DNA of 48,168 nucleotides from Treponema primitia ZAS-1 (lineage in GTDB: Bacteria; Spirochaetota; Spirochaetia; Treponematales; Breznakiellaceae), in NCBI RefSeq assembly GCF_000297095.1, contig NZ_AEEA01000045.1, positions 1 to 48,168 of the forward strand. The letters are read 5' to 3'. A model generated the notes under the pieces. It did not search any database. It was not told where the DNA came from and worked only from the letters and a program-made list of their open reading frames with translations. A program made the position numbers and the translations under genes. Each line of letters opens with the position of its first letter. Position 1 is the stretch's first letter. Below, in pieces: positions 1 to 8,100 of this stretch.

Positions 1-215
1 TGGACGCCCTGTTTTCCATAGTTCAGATGCCCAAGCCCATCCCGGTGGCTTCCGTTGGGGTAGACAACGCTGCCAACGCCGCATATTTTGCCTGTGAACT
101 TCTTTCTATTAAATATACGGACTTGAAAGAGAAGTTGGCGGCCTTCAGGATCAAAATGAAAGCCGAATTTGCCAGGGACAATTCGTTATCAGCTAACGGA
201 GGAGTGGATCTATGA
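1..215 (+). CDS. purE: N5-carboxyaminoimidazole ribonucleotide mutase, C-terminal part
   Basis: Partial gene cut by the window start; the reading frame begins at base 3 and the stop TGA is at 213-215. About 70 residues are present, including DALFSIVQMPKPIPVASVGV and the following NAANAAYFACELL stretch, which are typical of the C-terminal half of PurE. PurE converts N5-CAIR to CAIR in purine synthesis; whether this is class I (needing PurK) or class II cannot be told from this part. The stop overlaps the purC start as ATGA, so the two genes are probably translationally coupled. It heads the purine operon visible here. Confidence 0.93.
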   Translation, partial: DALFSIVQMPKPIPVASVGVDNAANAAYFACELLSIKYTDLKEKLAAFRIKMKAEFARDNSLSANGGVDL

Positions 216-925
216 GTGAGATCAAGCAGGGAGCCCAGCTGTACGAGGGCAAGGCGAAGAAGGTTTACGCAACAGACAGCCAGGATCAGGTTATCATCCA
301 TTATAAGGACGATGCTACCGCCTTTAACGGGGAAAAGAAGGGCCAGATCGAGGATAAGGGGGTGATGAACAATAAGATTGCCTCCGGTCTTTTTGAGCTG
401 CTGGAAAAATCCGGCCTTCCCACCCATTTTATCTCCCGCCTTAACGAGCGGGATATGCTCTGCAAAAAGGTTACCATCGTTCCTCTGGAGGTGATAGTCC
501 GGAATGTGGCCGCCGGTTCCATGGCAAAACGCCTGGGCCTTACCGAAGGGGCGGAGCTTAAAACTACGGTGTTTGAGCTTTCCTATAAGGACGATGCCCT
601 GGGAGACCCTCTGATCAACGACTACCACGCGGTGGCCATCGGCGCCTCAACCTTTGAGGAAATCGAAAAAATTAAGGCCCTTACCTTTAAGATCAACGAT
701 GTGCTGTCCGCATTTTTTCTAAAGAAGGGGATCAAGCTTATTGACTTCAAACTTGAGTTTGGGAAAACCAATACGGGAGAGCTGGTTCTGGCGGATGAGA
801 TTTCCCCGGACACCTGTCGTTTCTGGGACGCCAAGACCAACGAAAAGCTCGACAAGGATAGGTTCCGCCGTGACCTGGGAAACGTGAAGGAAGCGTATAT
901 TGAAATCCTCAATAGAATTGGATGA
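212..925 (+). CDS. purC: SAICAR synthetase
   Basis: 237 aa, the normal length for bacterial PurC. It joins aspartate to CAIR using ATP, giving SAICAR. Visible family motifs are LYEGKAKKVY at the N-terminus, FNGEKKG (ATP site), PLEVIVRNVAAGS in the middle and ADEISPDTCRFWD near residue 195. ATG at 212 has a good Shine-Dalgarno (GGAGGAG, 198-204) and overlaps the purE stop. The last 26 bases overlap the purF reading frame. Its 3' end adjoins the repeated segment described under purF, but the purC stop comes before most of it. Confidence 0.97.
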   Translation: MSEIKQGAQLYEGKAKKVYATDSQDQVIIHYKDDATAFNGEKKGQIEDKGVMNNKIASGLFELLEKSGLPTHFISRLNERDMLCKKVTIVPLEVIVRNVAAGSMAKRLGLTEGAELKTTVFELSYKDDALGDPLINDYHAVAIGASTFEEIEKIKALTFKINDVLSAFFLKKGIKLIDFKLEFGKTNTGELVLADEISPDTCRFWDAKTNEKLDKDRFRRDLGNVKEAYIEILNRIG

Positions 926-2342
926 AGACAAACTTCAACATGGAGTTTGTCTTTCGGATGAAGACAAACTCCATGAAGAGTGCGGGGTTTTTGGGGTTTT
1001 TCTCAATGATCCGGCACGGGATGCATCTTCCCTGGCCTACTACGGGCTGTTGTCCCTGCAGCACCGGGGGCAGGAAAGCGCCGGTATCGCCGCTGTTCAC
1101 GAGAAACTGATAGACTGCCGGAAGGGGATGGGCCTGGTGGGGGATGTCTTTAACTCCGACACCATTGCCCAGCTCAAGGGTTCCGCCGCAGTGGGCCATG
1201 TGCGTTATTCCACCGCCGGCGGATCCCTCATCGAAAACGCCCAGCCCTTTGTAAGCCGCTTTAAGCTGGGGTCCATCGCGGTGGCCCATAACGGTACCCT
1301 TACTAACGCTGATGTGGTCCGGGAACTTCTGGAGGACGCGGGCATTGGGTTTACATCCTCCAGCGACAGCGAGGTTATCGTCAACCTGATCGCCAAAAAC
1401 TACAAGAAGGGGCTGGAAAAGGCCCTGACCGATACGATCAAATTCATCAAAGGTTCCTACGCCCTGGTGGTTCTTACCGACGACGCTCTGGTGGGCGCCC
1501 GTGACCCCAACGGGATCAGGCCGCTGTGCCTGGGGAAGCTCAACGGAGGCTGGGTATTAGCCAGCGAATCCTGCGCTATCGACGCTGTGGGCGGGGAATT
1601 TGTCCGGGACATAGAGCCCGGGGAACTTATCATCATCAATAATGAGGATGTCCTCTCCTTCAGCTTTAGTGAGAAAACCCGGCGGGCGGTCTGTTCCTTT
1701 GAGTATGTCTACTTTGCCCGGCCTGACAGTATTATTGACAAGATCGATGTTTACGGTTCCCGGATACGGGCGGGGGAAATTCTTGGCCGGGAATCGGCGG
1801 TTTCCGCGGATCTGGTTATCGGAGTACCCGACTCGGGGGTTCCCGCTGCTATAGGGTATGGCAGGGCTACCGGGACGCTGTTTGGGTTGGGTATAGTAAA
1901 GAGTAAATATGTTGGGCGCACCTTTATTGCGCCGGATCAGATGACGCGGGAAAAGGCAGTTTCGGTAAAGCATAACGTGATCCACCGGGAAGTCCGGGGA
2001 AAACGGGTGGTGATCATCGATGACTCCATAGTCCGGGGCACCACCAGCAGACGCCTGGTTTCTATTTTACGGAATGCCGGCGCCAAGGAGGTTCATATCC
2101 GTATTTGTTCACCTCCGGTACGGTTCCCCTGTTACTTCGGTATCGACACGCCCCACCGGAAGGATCTTATCAGCAACGGTAATAGTGTTACTGAGCTTTG
2201 CAAGTCCCTGGGTGCGGATAGTCTTGCTTTTATTTCCGTGGAGGGGCTTTTGGAGTCCTTGGATGCCGATGAGGACCGATCCTACTGTCTGGGCTGCTTT
2301 ATTGGGGAATATCCTATCCCGGTTTCGGGAGAAACGGAATAA
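900..2342 (+). CDS. purF: Amidophosphoribosyltransferase, with an in-frame palindromic duplication in the propeptide
   Basis: 480 aa. PurF makes phosphoribosylamine from PRPP and glutamine, the first committed purine step. The Ntn-hydrolase nucleophile is the Cys of HEECGVFGVF (residue 28), so the preceding 27 residues form a propeptide to be removed. LSLQHRGQESAG follows, and the PRPP loop VVIIDDSIVRGTTSRR lies near residue 365. Cysteines in AVCSFEYVYF, RICSPPVRFPC and SYCLGC match the [4Fe-4S] (Bacillus-type) enzyme. There is no ATG in frame before the Cys. TTG at 900 has AAGGAAG at 887-893 (6-base spacing) and is preferred; TTG 918 has no ribosome site. The gene overlaps purC by 26 bp. The propeptide contains DEDKL twice because of a 36-bp repeat (see the repeat entry). 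Confidence 0.95.
   Translation: MKSSIELDEDKLQHGVCLSDEDKLHEECGVFGVFLNDPARDASSLAYYGLLSLQHRGQESAGIAAVHEKLIDCRKGMGLVGDVFNSDTIAQLKGSAAVGHVRYSTAGGSLIENAQPFVSRFKLGSIAVAHNGTLTNADVVRELLEDAGIGFTSSSDSEVIVNLIAKNYKKGLEKALTDTIKFIKGSYALVVLTDDALVGARDPNGIRPLCLGKLNGGWVLASESCAIDAVGGEFVRDIEPGELIIINNEDVLSFSFSEKTRRAVCSFEYVYFARPDSIIDKIDVYGSRIRAGEILGRESAVSADLVIGVPDSGVPAAIGYGRATGTLFGLGIVKSKYVGRTFIAPDQMTREKAVSVKHNVIHREVRGKRVVIIDDSIVRGTTSRRLVSILRNAGAKEVHIRICSPPVRFPCYFGIDTPHRKDLISNGNSVTELCKSLGADSLAFISVEGLLESLDADEDRSYCLGCFIGEYPIPVSGETE
920..975 (+). repeat. 36-bp in-frame duplication with 15-bp perfect palindrome in purF 5' end
   Basis: GGATGAAGACAAACT occurs at 920-934 and again at 956-970, offset exactly 36 bp (12 codons), so the frame is kept. 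Between and across the copies lies a perfect inverted repeat, CATGGAGTTTGTCTT (939-953) with AAGACAAACTCCATG (961-975) and a 7-base loop. In mRNA it would form a strong hairpin about 40 bases into purF and across the end of purC. It adds DEDKLQHGVCLS to a propeptide that is removed, a tolerant site for an insertion. Seen directly; origin is inferred. Confidence 0.9.
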
Positions 2343-2377
2343 AAAAGTTTAGTTGAAATCGGAAACGGAGATATTTG

Positions 2378-3463
2378 ATGGATTATAAGCAGGCGGGCGT
2401 CGACATCGAGGAAGGTTATCGGGCGGTAGGAAAATACCGGGACCTGGCGGCTTCCACCGCCAACGCATCGGTGCTGAACGGCATAGGCAGTTTTGCGGGG
2501 ATGCTCTCCATCGGGGATCTGGTTCGCGCCGGAAAAGGCATGGAAGAACCGGTCCTGGTCTCCGGGACCGATGGGGTTGGGACCAAACTGGACATCGCCT
2601 TTCGGCTGAAAAAGTACGACACCGTGGGTATTGATTGTGTGGCCATGTGTGTAAACGATGTAATCTGTCATGGCGCTCGGCCCCTTTTTTTCCTGGATTA
2701 CCTGGCCTGCGGTAAACTGGACGCCGATGTGGCGGCGGATCTGGTTAAGGGCGTATCCGTAGGCTGCCGGGAAACCGGGAGCGTCCTCTTGGGCGGGGAA
2801 ACTGCGGAGATGCCCGGCTTCTACGACGAGGGAAAGTACGATATTGCGGGATTTTCCGTAGGTATCGTTGATAAGAAAAATATTATTGACGGCAGGAACA
2901 TTAAGGAAGGGGATATCCTGGTGGGCATAGCCTCATCGGGTCCCCATTCCAACGGTTTCAGTCTGATCCGTAAGGCCCTGCCGGACTTGAATGAAGACTT
3001 TGATGGTATGCCCCTGGGGTATGCCCTCCTGGAACCGACCCGGCTCTACGTTAAGCCCATCCTTGCCCTTCTGGAACAGATAGGTATCCGGGGCATGGCC
3101 CACATTACCGGCGGGGGCTTCTACGAAAATATCCCCCGTATGTTCGCCGCGCCTGCGGTTCTTGACGCGGTGATAACAACCGGTTCCTGGACTATTCCGC
3201 CCATCTTTGCCCGTATTACAGCCGGCGCCGCGGGTCTTGAAGAAAGAGGATTCGCTGCCCGGGAAGCAGGGGTAAAGCTGTTGGAAACAGACGCCGCTTT
3301 ACGGAAACAGATGTTCAATACCTATAATATGGGTATCGGCTTTGTTCTGGCCCTGACGCCTGAGGATAGCAGAAAAGCTATCGAATTCCTGGATGGCAAG
3401 GGCTTTCCCACCTGGGAGATAGGCCGGGTAGAAGCGGGGAATGGGGTAGTGCGTTTTGAGTAA
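2378..3463 (+). CDS. purM: AIR synthetase (phosphoribosylformylglycinamidine cyclo-ligase)
   Basis: 361 aa; ATP-dependent ring closure of FGAM to AIR. Motifs: SGTDGVGTKLDIA near residue 67, CVAMCVNDVICHGARPLFFLDYLACG, LLGGETAEMPGFY, VGIASSGPHSNGFSLIRK, HITGGGFYENIPR, and NTYNMGIGFV near the C-terminus. ATG 2378 is chosen over TTG 2375 because GGAG at 2367-2370 gives 7-base spacing. It lies 35 bp after purF. It is a little longer than usual PurM (about 345 aa): between PPIFARI and NTYNMGIG there appear to be some 15-18 extra residues (around GLEERGFAAREAGVKLL), which would extend a surface loop. That last point is a comparison from memory. Confidence 0.96.
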   Translation: MDYKQAGVDIEEGYRAVGKYRDLAASTANASVLNGIGSFAGMLSIGDLVRAGKGMEEPVLVSGTDGVGTKLDIAFRLKKYDTVGIDCVAMCVNDVICHGARPLFFLDYLACGKLDADVAADLVKGVSVGCRETGSVLLGGETAEMPGFYDEGKYDIAGFSVGIVDKKNIIDGRNIKEGDILVGIASSGPHSNGFSLIRKALPDLNEDFDGMPLGYALLEPTRLYVKPILALLEQIGIRGMAHITGGGFYENIPRMFAAPAVLDAVITTGSWTIPPIFARITAGAAGLEERGFAAREAGVKLLETDAALRKQMFNTYNMGIGFVLALTPEDSRKAIEFLDGKGFPTWEIGRVEAGNGVVRFE

Positions 3464-3581
3464 GGATACTGCGAAAAAGCCTCCATCGCCCCTTCTTACG
3501 ATCCTTGTCCGCCTTGGTGGTTTAATAATTTTTGTTTTAGCGGCGTTCCTGTTTGCACATTTTGCTTTTTCGAGGCGATGA
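3456..3581 (+). CDS. Small single-pass membrane protein (41 aa) between purM and purN
   Basis: This gene fills the otherwise empty 114-bp gap between purM and purN. It would start at TTG 3456, overlapping the purM stop, and end at TGA 3579-3581, overlapping the purN ATG as ATGA. The only in-frame start after the upstream stop (3447) is this TTG; GGGG at 3443-3446 is a modest ribosome site. The protein begins MSKDTAKKPPSP, followed by a hydrophobic helix of about 23 residues (LLTIL to FAHFAF) and ends SRR, so an N-out or N-in single pass with charged ends. Overlap on both sides suggests coupled translation. Function unknown; no family recognised. Confidence 0.6.
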   Translation: MSKDTAKKPPSPLLTILVRLGGLIIFVLAAFLFAHFAFSRR

Positions 3582-4162
3582 TAGTGAATATTTTAGTGCT
3601 AGTCTCCGGGGGTGGTACCAACCTTCAGGCGTTGATCGATGCGGAGAAGGCGGGCCGTCTTAGGCCGGGGAGGATCGCCGGAGTTATTTCTGACCAGCAG
3701 TCGGTGTATGCCCTGGAACGGGCCAAGGCCGCGGGGATACCTATCTTAGTCGAAAAAGCGGGCAGCGGACTTTCGGACCGGCTTCTTCACGATGCTCGGA
3801 AAATGGACGCGGGGCTTATCATTCTTGCGGGGTTTCTTTCCATATTGGAAGGGGAAATTATCAACGGCTATGAGGGACGGATCGTCAATCTTCATCCGAG
3901 CCTGCTGCCGAAATTCGGCGGGGCGGGGATGTACGGCGAGCGGGTCCATCGGGCGGTACTGGAGGCTGGGGAAAAAGAGTCGGGCTGCACGGTGCATTTG
4001 GTAGACGCCGGTACTGACACAGGGCCTATCCTGCTGCAGCGGAAAGTTCCGGTGCTGCCCACGGATACTGCGGATTCACTGGCTGAGCGGATCCATACGG
4101 AAGAGCATATCGCCATTGTCGAGGCTGCGATCCTGATGGCTGAACGGTTAAGCAATAAATAG
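3578..4162 (+). CDS. purN: GAR transformylase (phosphoribosylglycinamide formyltransferase)
   Basis: 194 aa, usual length. It transfers a formyl group from 10-formyl-THF to GAR. Visible: ILVSGGGTNLQAL (phosphate site, with VSGGGTNLQ), ILAGFLSIL, the NLHPSLLPKFGG motif with catalytic Asn and His near residues 105-107, and the AGTDTGPIL motif carrying the catalytic Asp near residue 144. The start could be ATG 3578 (overlapping the small ORF stop) or GTG 3584, which is better spaced from GAGG at 3572-3575. It is followed 12 bp later by the aldo/keto reductase. Confidence 0.95.
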   Translation: MIVNILVLVSGGGTNLQALIDAEKAGRLRPGRIAGVISDQQSVYALERAKAAGIPILVEKAGSGLSDRLLHDARKMDAGLIILAGFLSILEGEIINGYEGRIVNLHPSLLPKFGGAGMYGERVHRAVLEAGEKESGCTVHLVDAGTDTGPILLQRKVPVLPTDTADSLAERIHTEEHIAIVEAAILMAERLSNK

Positions 4163-4174
4163 AGAGGTGTTTGT

Positions 4175-5329
4175 ATGGAAAAGCGTTTTATTAAAAAGAG
4201 CGGCGAGGAGCTTTCCCTTTTGGGTTTTGGTTTAATGAGGCTGCCCTTAAAGGCCGGTACCCAGGAGATCGACAAAGCCCAGGCCTTGGACATGGTAGAC
4301 TATGCCCGGGATAAGGGGATCAATTACTTTGATACCGCTTATATGTACCACGATGGAAACTCCGAATCCTTTGCCGGGGAAGCCCTGTCGCGGTATGACC
4401 GGAGCAGTTTTAATCTGGCCACTAAGATGCCCTTGATGTTTGTAAAGGTTGAAGCGGATGTGGAACGGATCTTTCAGGAACAGCTCAAGAAATGCCGTAC
4501 CGAATATTTTGATTATTACCTGCTTCACAATATCAACAAGGACCATCTTCAGGTTGCCGAGACCTTCAAGATCTATGAGAAACTCAAAGAAAAGCAGAAG
4601 CAGGGGCTGATACGCCGCCTGGGTTTTTCTTTCCACGATCAGCCGGAACTGTTAAGGCAGGTGGCGCAGAAATACGATTGGGACTTTGCCCAAATACAGC
4701 TTAACTATCTTGACTGGGAACAGCAGAACGCCAAAGAACAGTACAAGATACTCACTAAAAATAATATTCCGGTGAATGTGATGGAGCCTGTCCGGGGCGG
4801 AACCCTGGCGGCCCTTTGCGATGAATCGACGCTGATCTTCAAAAACGCTAATCCTAATGTCAGTGTCGCTTCTTGGGCCATACGGTACGCAGCTTCCCTG
4901 GATGGAGTTCAGGTTGTTTTGAGCGGTATGTCCAGCATGGAACAGATGAAGGACAATATCAGTACCATGGAAAACTTTAAGCCCCTTAGCATAGAGGAGT
5001 ATCAGGTGATCGATAAGGCCCTGATAGCCTACAAGACATCCGGGTCTATTCCCTGTACCGGCTGTCGGTACTGCATGGATTGTCCCCAGGGCATCGACAT
5101 TCCCAAGGCCCTGGCAATTTACAATAACTACCTTTTTAACAAATCAAGGAACCGGCCTAATTATAATTTTAGTTTCGAGATGGAATACCGGGTACTTGGG
5201 GAAGAGAAGCAGGCCAATCACTGTGTGCAGTGCGGCGAATGCGCCGAGAAATGTCCCCAGCATATTGATATCCCCCACTGGATGACCCTTATAAATGAAG
5301 TACACCAGGCGCAATTACCTAAAAAATAA
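4175..5329 (+). CDS. Aldo/keto reductase with C-terminal ferredoxin-like iron-sulfur region
   Basis: 384 aa. The first 270 residues are an aldo/keto reductase barrel: LGFGLMRLP, the NYFDTAYMYHDG motif (Asp and Tyr of the tetrad), LATKMP (Lys) and YYLLHNINKDH (His). The C-terminal region has two cysteine clusters, CTGCRYCMDCPQGIDIP and CVQCGECAEKCPQHIDIP, which resemble paired 4Fe-4S sites of the family of predicted NADPH/Fe-S oxidoreductases. Substrate unknown. Ribosome site GAGAGG precedes the ATG. It sits between purN and purH (8-11 bp gaps), so it is co-transcribed with purine genes, but no purine step requires it; the link may be only positional. Confidence 0.9.
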   Translation: MEKRFIKKSGEELSLLGFGLMRLPLKAGTQEIDKAQALDMVDYARDKGINYFDTAYMYHDGNSESFAGEALSRYDRSSFNLATKMPLMFVKVEADVERIFQEQLKKCRTEYFDYYLLHNINKDHLQVAETFKIYEKLKEKQKQGLIRRLGFSFHDQPELLRQVAQKYDWDFAQIQLNYLDWEQQNAKEQYKILTKNNIPVNVMEPVRGGTLAALCDESTLIFKNANPNVSVASWAIRYAASLDGVQVVLSGMSSMEQMKDNISTMENFKPLSIEEYQVIDKALIAYKTSGSIPCTGCRYCMDCPQGIDIPKALAIYNNYLFNKSRNRPNYNFSFEMEYRVLGEEKQANHCVQCGECAEKCPQHIDIPHWMTLINEVHQAQLPKK

Positions 5330-5340
5330 CAGGAGAGATG

Positions 5341-7002
5341 ATGAAGAAGCGGGCCTTAATTAGTGTTTTTGACAAGGACGGGATCCTGGAGCTTGCCTCG
5401 TATTTAAGCGGGGCGGGTTGGGAGATTTTATCTACCGGAGGAACCTCAAAGCATCTCCAGGAAAACAATATCCCTGTTACCGATGTATCGGCGGTTACGG
5501 GTTTTCCGGAATGCCTTGACGGCAGAGTAAAGACCCTGCACCCGGCGATCCACGCAGGGCTTCTTGCCCGGCGGGATGTGGCCTCCCATATGGAGACCCT
5601 GGAAAATCAGGGCCTTTCCACTATCGACTTGGTCTGTGTAAACCTCTATCCGTTTTTTGATAAGGTCCAGGCCGGGCTTTCCCTGGAGGAGACCGTGGAG
5701 TTTATCGACATAGGCGGGCCCACCATGCTTCGGTCCGCGTCGAAAAACTATCGGGATGTGATCGTCCTTACTGATCCTGCGGATTATGCTGAAACCATTC
5801 GGGGCCTCAAGGCCGGTCATGTTCCTGTGGAATTCCGTATGCGTCTGGCAGGGAAGGTGTTCAACCTTACCTCCGCCTATGACGCCGCTATTTCCCGGTA
5901 CCTCCTGGGAACCGGAACTGCGGATACGGCGGAGGCCTATCCCAGCTATTGGCCCCAATCTCTGAAAAAATCTCAAGGCCTGCGTTACGGCGAGAACAGC
6001 CACCAGTCTGCGGCCTTCTATATCAATACGGATCGTCCCGGCGCTTTGGGCTCCATGGAGCAGCTCCAGGGTAAGGAGTTGAGCTACAACAATATTCGGG
6101 ACCTGGATCTGGCCTGGAAGGCTGTCTGTGCCTTCGGCCTTTCTGCGGATAACACGCCGCCCCAGGGGGAGGATGATGTGGCCCGGCTTTTACCCGGATA
6201 TACCCTCAAGGCATTGGGATCTCCGGTGTGCTGCGTGGCGGTTAAGCACAATACTCCCTGCGGAATAAGCCTGGGACGGAATCTGGTGGAAGCCTATGCC
6301 AAAACCTTTGCCTGCGATCCGGTTTCCATTTTTGGGGGTATCGTAGCTTCCAATGTGATCATGGATGTCGCCACCGCAGAAAAACTGGGGGAACTTTTCT
6401 TAGAAATAGTGGTGGCGCCGGACTTTGAGAGCGGGGCCTTGGAAATTTTCAAAAAGAAAAAGAACCTCCGGGTCATGAGGGCTCGCCGGGCTCCCCGAGA
6501 AAATCAGGAATGTGTTTCCGTGGACGGCGGCCTTCTGGTACAGGAATCCAACCGGAAGCTCCTGGAAAAATGGGATGTGGTTACCAAGGCTGCCCCTGAA
6601 AGTGCGGATATCCCTGATATGCTTTTTGGCATGCGGGCGGTGAGCTATGTAAAGTCCAACGCCATCGTGGTGGTGAAGGATGCGGCGGCGGTGGGCATAG
6701 GGGGCGGTGAGACCAACCGTATCTGGGCGGCGGAGCTTGCCCTGAACCGGAGCGCCCGCACCATTGCTGCGGCTGTTGAAAAAGGCGCGTCCGGCGCTAT
6801 TAAGGCCGACGGCGCCCCTGCCCGGGTGCTTGCCTCGGACGCCTTCTTCCCCTTCCCGGACGTGGCGGAAGCCGCAGCCGATGCGGGGATACGAACCATC
6901 ATCCAGGTGGGCGGTTCCCAGAATGACAATCTTTCTATCGAAGCCTGCGATAAGCTGGGGCTTGCCATGGTCTTTACCGGAACCCGGCATTTCAAACACT
7001 AA
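5341..7002 (+). CDS. purH: Bifunctional AICAR transformylase/IMP cyclohydrolase
   Basis: 553 aa, close to usual PurH length (about 510-530). It performs the last two steps to IMP. The N-terminal MGS-like cyclohydrolase begins MKKRALISVFDKDG, with LSTGGTSKHL, TGFPECLDGRVKTLHP and INLYPF-type segment (CVNLYPFFDKV). The transformylase part shows LRYGENSHQSAA and VAVKHNTPCG, containing the Lys-His pair of the active site, and ends in VFTGTRHFKH. ATG 5341 is preferred over ATG 5338 because AGGAG (5331-5335) lies only two bases from 5338. It ends 10 bp before bioB. Confidence 0.96.
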   Translation: MKKRALISVFDKDGILELASYLSGAGWEILSTGGTSKHLQENNIPVTDVSAVTGFPECLDGRVKTLHPAIHAGLLARRDVASHMETLENQGLSTIDLVCVNLYPFFDKVQAGLSLEETVEFIDIGGPTMLRSASKNYRDVIVLTDPADYAETIRGLKAGHVPVEFRMRLAGKVFNLTSAYDAAISRYLLGTGTADTAEAYPSYWPQSLKKSQGLRYGENSHQSAAFYINTDRPGALGSMEQLQGKELSYNNIRDLDLAWKAVCAFGLSADNTPPQGEDDVARLLPGYTLKALGSPVCCVAVKHNTPCGISLGRNLVEAYAKTFACDPVSIFGGIVASNVIMDVATAEKLGELFLEIVVAPDFESGALEIFKKKKNLRVMRARRAPRENQECVSVDGGLLVQESNRKLLEKWDVVTKAAPESADIPDMLFGMRAVSYVKSNAIVVVKDAAAVGIGGGETNRIWAAELALNRSARTIAAAVEKGASGAIKADGAPARVLASDAFFPFPDVAEAAADAGIRTIIQVGGSQNDNLSIEACDKLGLAMVFTGTRHFKH

Positions 7003-7012
7003 TAGAAAAGGT

Positions 7013-7987
7013 ATGCCCGTGGATTTTAAAAAGGATTTTGAAACCAGTCCCCTGTCAAAGGATGAAGCCCTGGACATTCTTGATCTAAATGATGGGGATT
7101 TAACAGAGTTGTTGGACGCCGCCTATGCCCTGCGGAAGAAGTACAAGGGTAAGATCGTGGGTGTGCAGCTCCTCACCAACGGACGGAGCGGGAACTGCTC
7201 CCAGAACTGCGCCTACTGTGCCCAGTCCCGGGAAGCAAAGTCGGATATCGAAACCTACCGCCTGGTCCCCTACGAAAAACTCTCCCGGGACGGACAGGCG
7301 GTTAAGGAAAAGAAGCTGGCCCGGCACTGCATAGGCTTGAGCGGTATCCGTTTCTCCGATTCGGAAATAGATGAATTCGCCGCCCATGTCCGGAACCTGA
7401 AAAAAGAAGCGGGAACACATATATGCTGTTCCATCGGTTTTCTTAGCCCCGCCCAGGCGGCGAAACTTAAAGACGCCGGGGTAAACCGGATCAACCATAA
7501 CCTCAACACCAGCCGGAACTACTATCCCCAAATATGTACCACCCACAGTTATGATGAGCGTCTGGCCAATATCAGGATGCTCCAGGGCTTGGGCTTTGAA
7601 ATCTGCAGCGGAGGAATAGTCGGCCTGGGGGAAAACAAGACCGATGTGGCGGATATGCTCCTTGAGCTGCGGGCGGTAAATCCCCAGTCGGTGCCCATCA
7701 ATTTTCTCCTCCCCCTAAAGGGGACGGCTTTGGAAGGAAGCGATACCTCTCATCTCACCCCTGAATACTGTCTGAAGATCCTCTGCCTTGCCCGGCTCAT
7801 GATGCCAAAATCGGATATACGCTGTGCCGCCGGAAGAGAAGTATATCTGAAGGGCCGGGAACGGGAGATGTTCAAAGCGGTGGATTCGATATTCGCTTCA
7901 GGCTACCTTACCGCCGGAGGACAGGGCATTGACGACACCATTAAGATTATCATTGATGCAGGGTTTGAATACCAAGCTCAAAATTAG
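7013..7987 (+). CDS. bioB: Biotin synthase (radical SAM)
   Basis: 324 aa. BioB inserts sulfur into dethiobiotin. The radical-SAM cluster is CSQNCAYCAQS near residue 59-69; HNLNTS and the SGGIVGLGE segment (GFEICSGGIVGLGE) are present, and IRCAAGREVY corresponds to the region carrying the arginine ligand of the [2Fe-2S] cluster. The ATG at 7013 follows GAAAAGG and lies 10 bp after purH. No bioA, bioD or bioF is in the window, so the cell may salvage dethiobiotin or encode them elsewhere. Placement within the purine operon is unusual. The N-terminal 40 residues (MPVDFKKDFETSPLSKDEAL) are typical of the helical lead-in. Confidence 0.92.
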   Translation: MPVDFKKDFETSPLSKDEALDILDLNDGDLTELLDAAYALRKKYKGKIVGVQLLTNGRSGNCSQNCAYCAQSREAKSDIETYRLVPYEKLSRDGQAVKEKKLARHCIGLSGIRFSDSEIDEFAAHVRNLKKEAGTHICCSIGFLSPAQAAKLKDAGVNRINHNLNTSRNYYPQICTTHSYDERLANIRMLQGLGFEICSGGIVGLGENKTDVADMLLELRAVNPQSVPINFLLPLKGTALEGSDTSHLTPEYCLKILCLARLMMPKSDIRCAAGREVYLKGREREMFKAVDSIFASGYLTAGGQGIDDTIKIIIDAGFEYQAQN

Positions 7988-7991
7988 GAAT

Positions 7992-8048
7992 AACCACGGA
8001 GCTCACGGACAAAGACAATAATGTACTAAGTCCGTGTGGTCCGTGGTT
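7992..8048 (+). repeat. Imperfect 19-bp inverted repeat between bioB and purD
   Basis: AACCACGGAGCTCACGGAC (7992-8010) pairs with the arm at 8030-8048 at 17 of 19 positions, leaving a 19-base loop. Each arm also contains two direct CACGGA-type units. There is no T run after it, so it is not a classical terminator. Sequences rich in CACGGA units are common as intergenic repeats in several bacterial groups (recall, not checked). It separates purD from the rest of the operon and could stabilise or partly terminate the message. Confidence 0.75.
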
Positions 8049-8100
8049 GAATTCTAAATTCCTGCTTCCACAGACAGGGACAAAATGGTAAGATAATTTT

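Noticed and set aside
922..1110. ATG-started reading frame at 922 as the purF start
   Set aside because: It is in another frame than the CGVFGVF sequence, so it cannot encode PurF.
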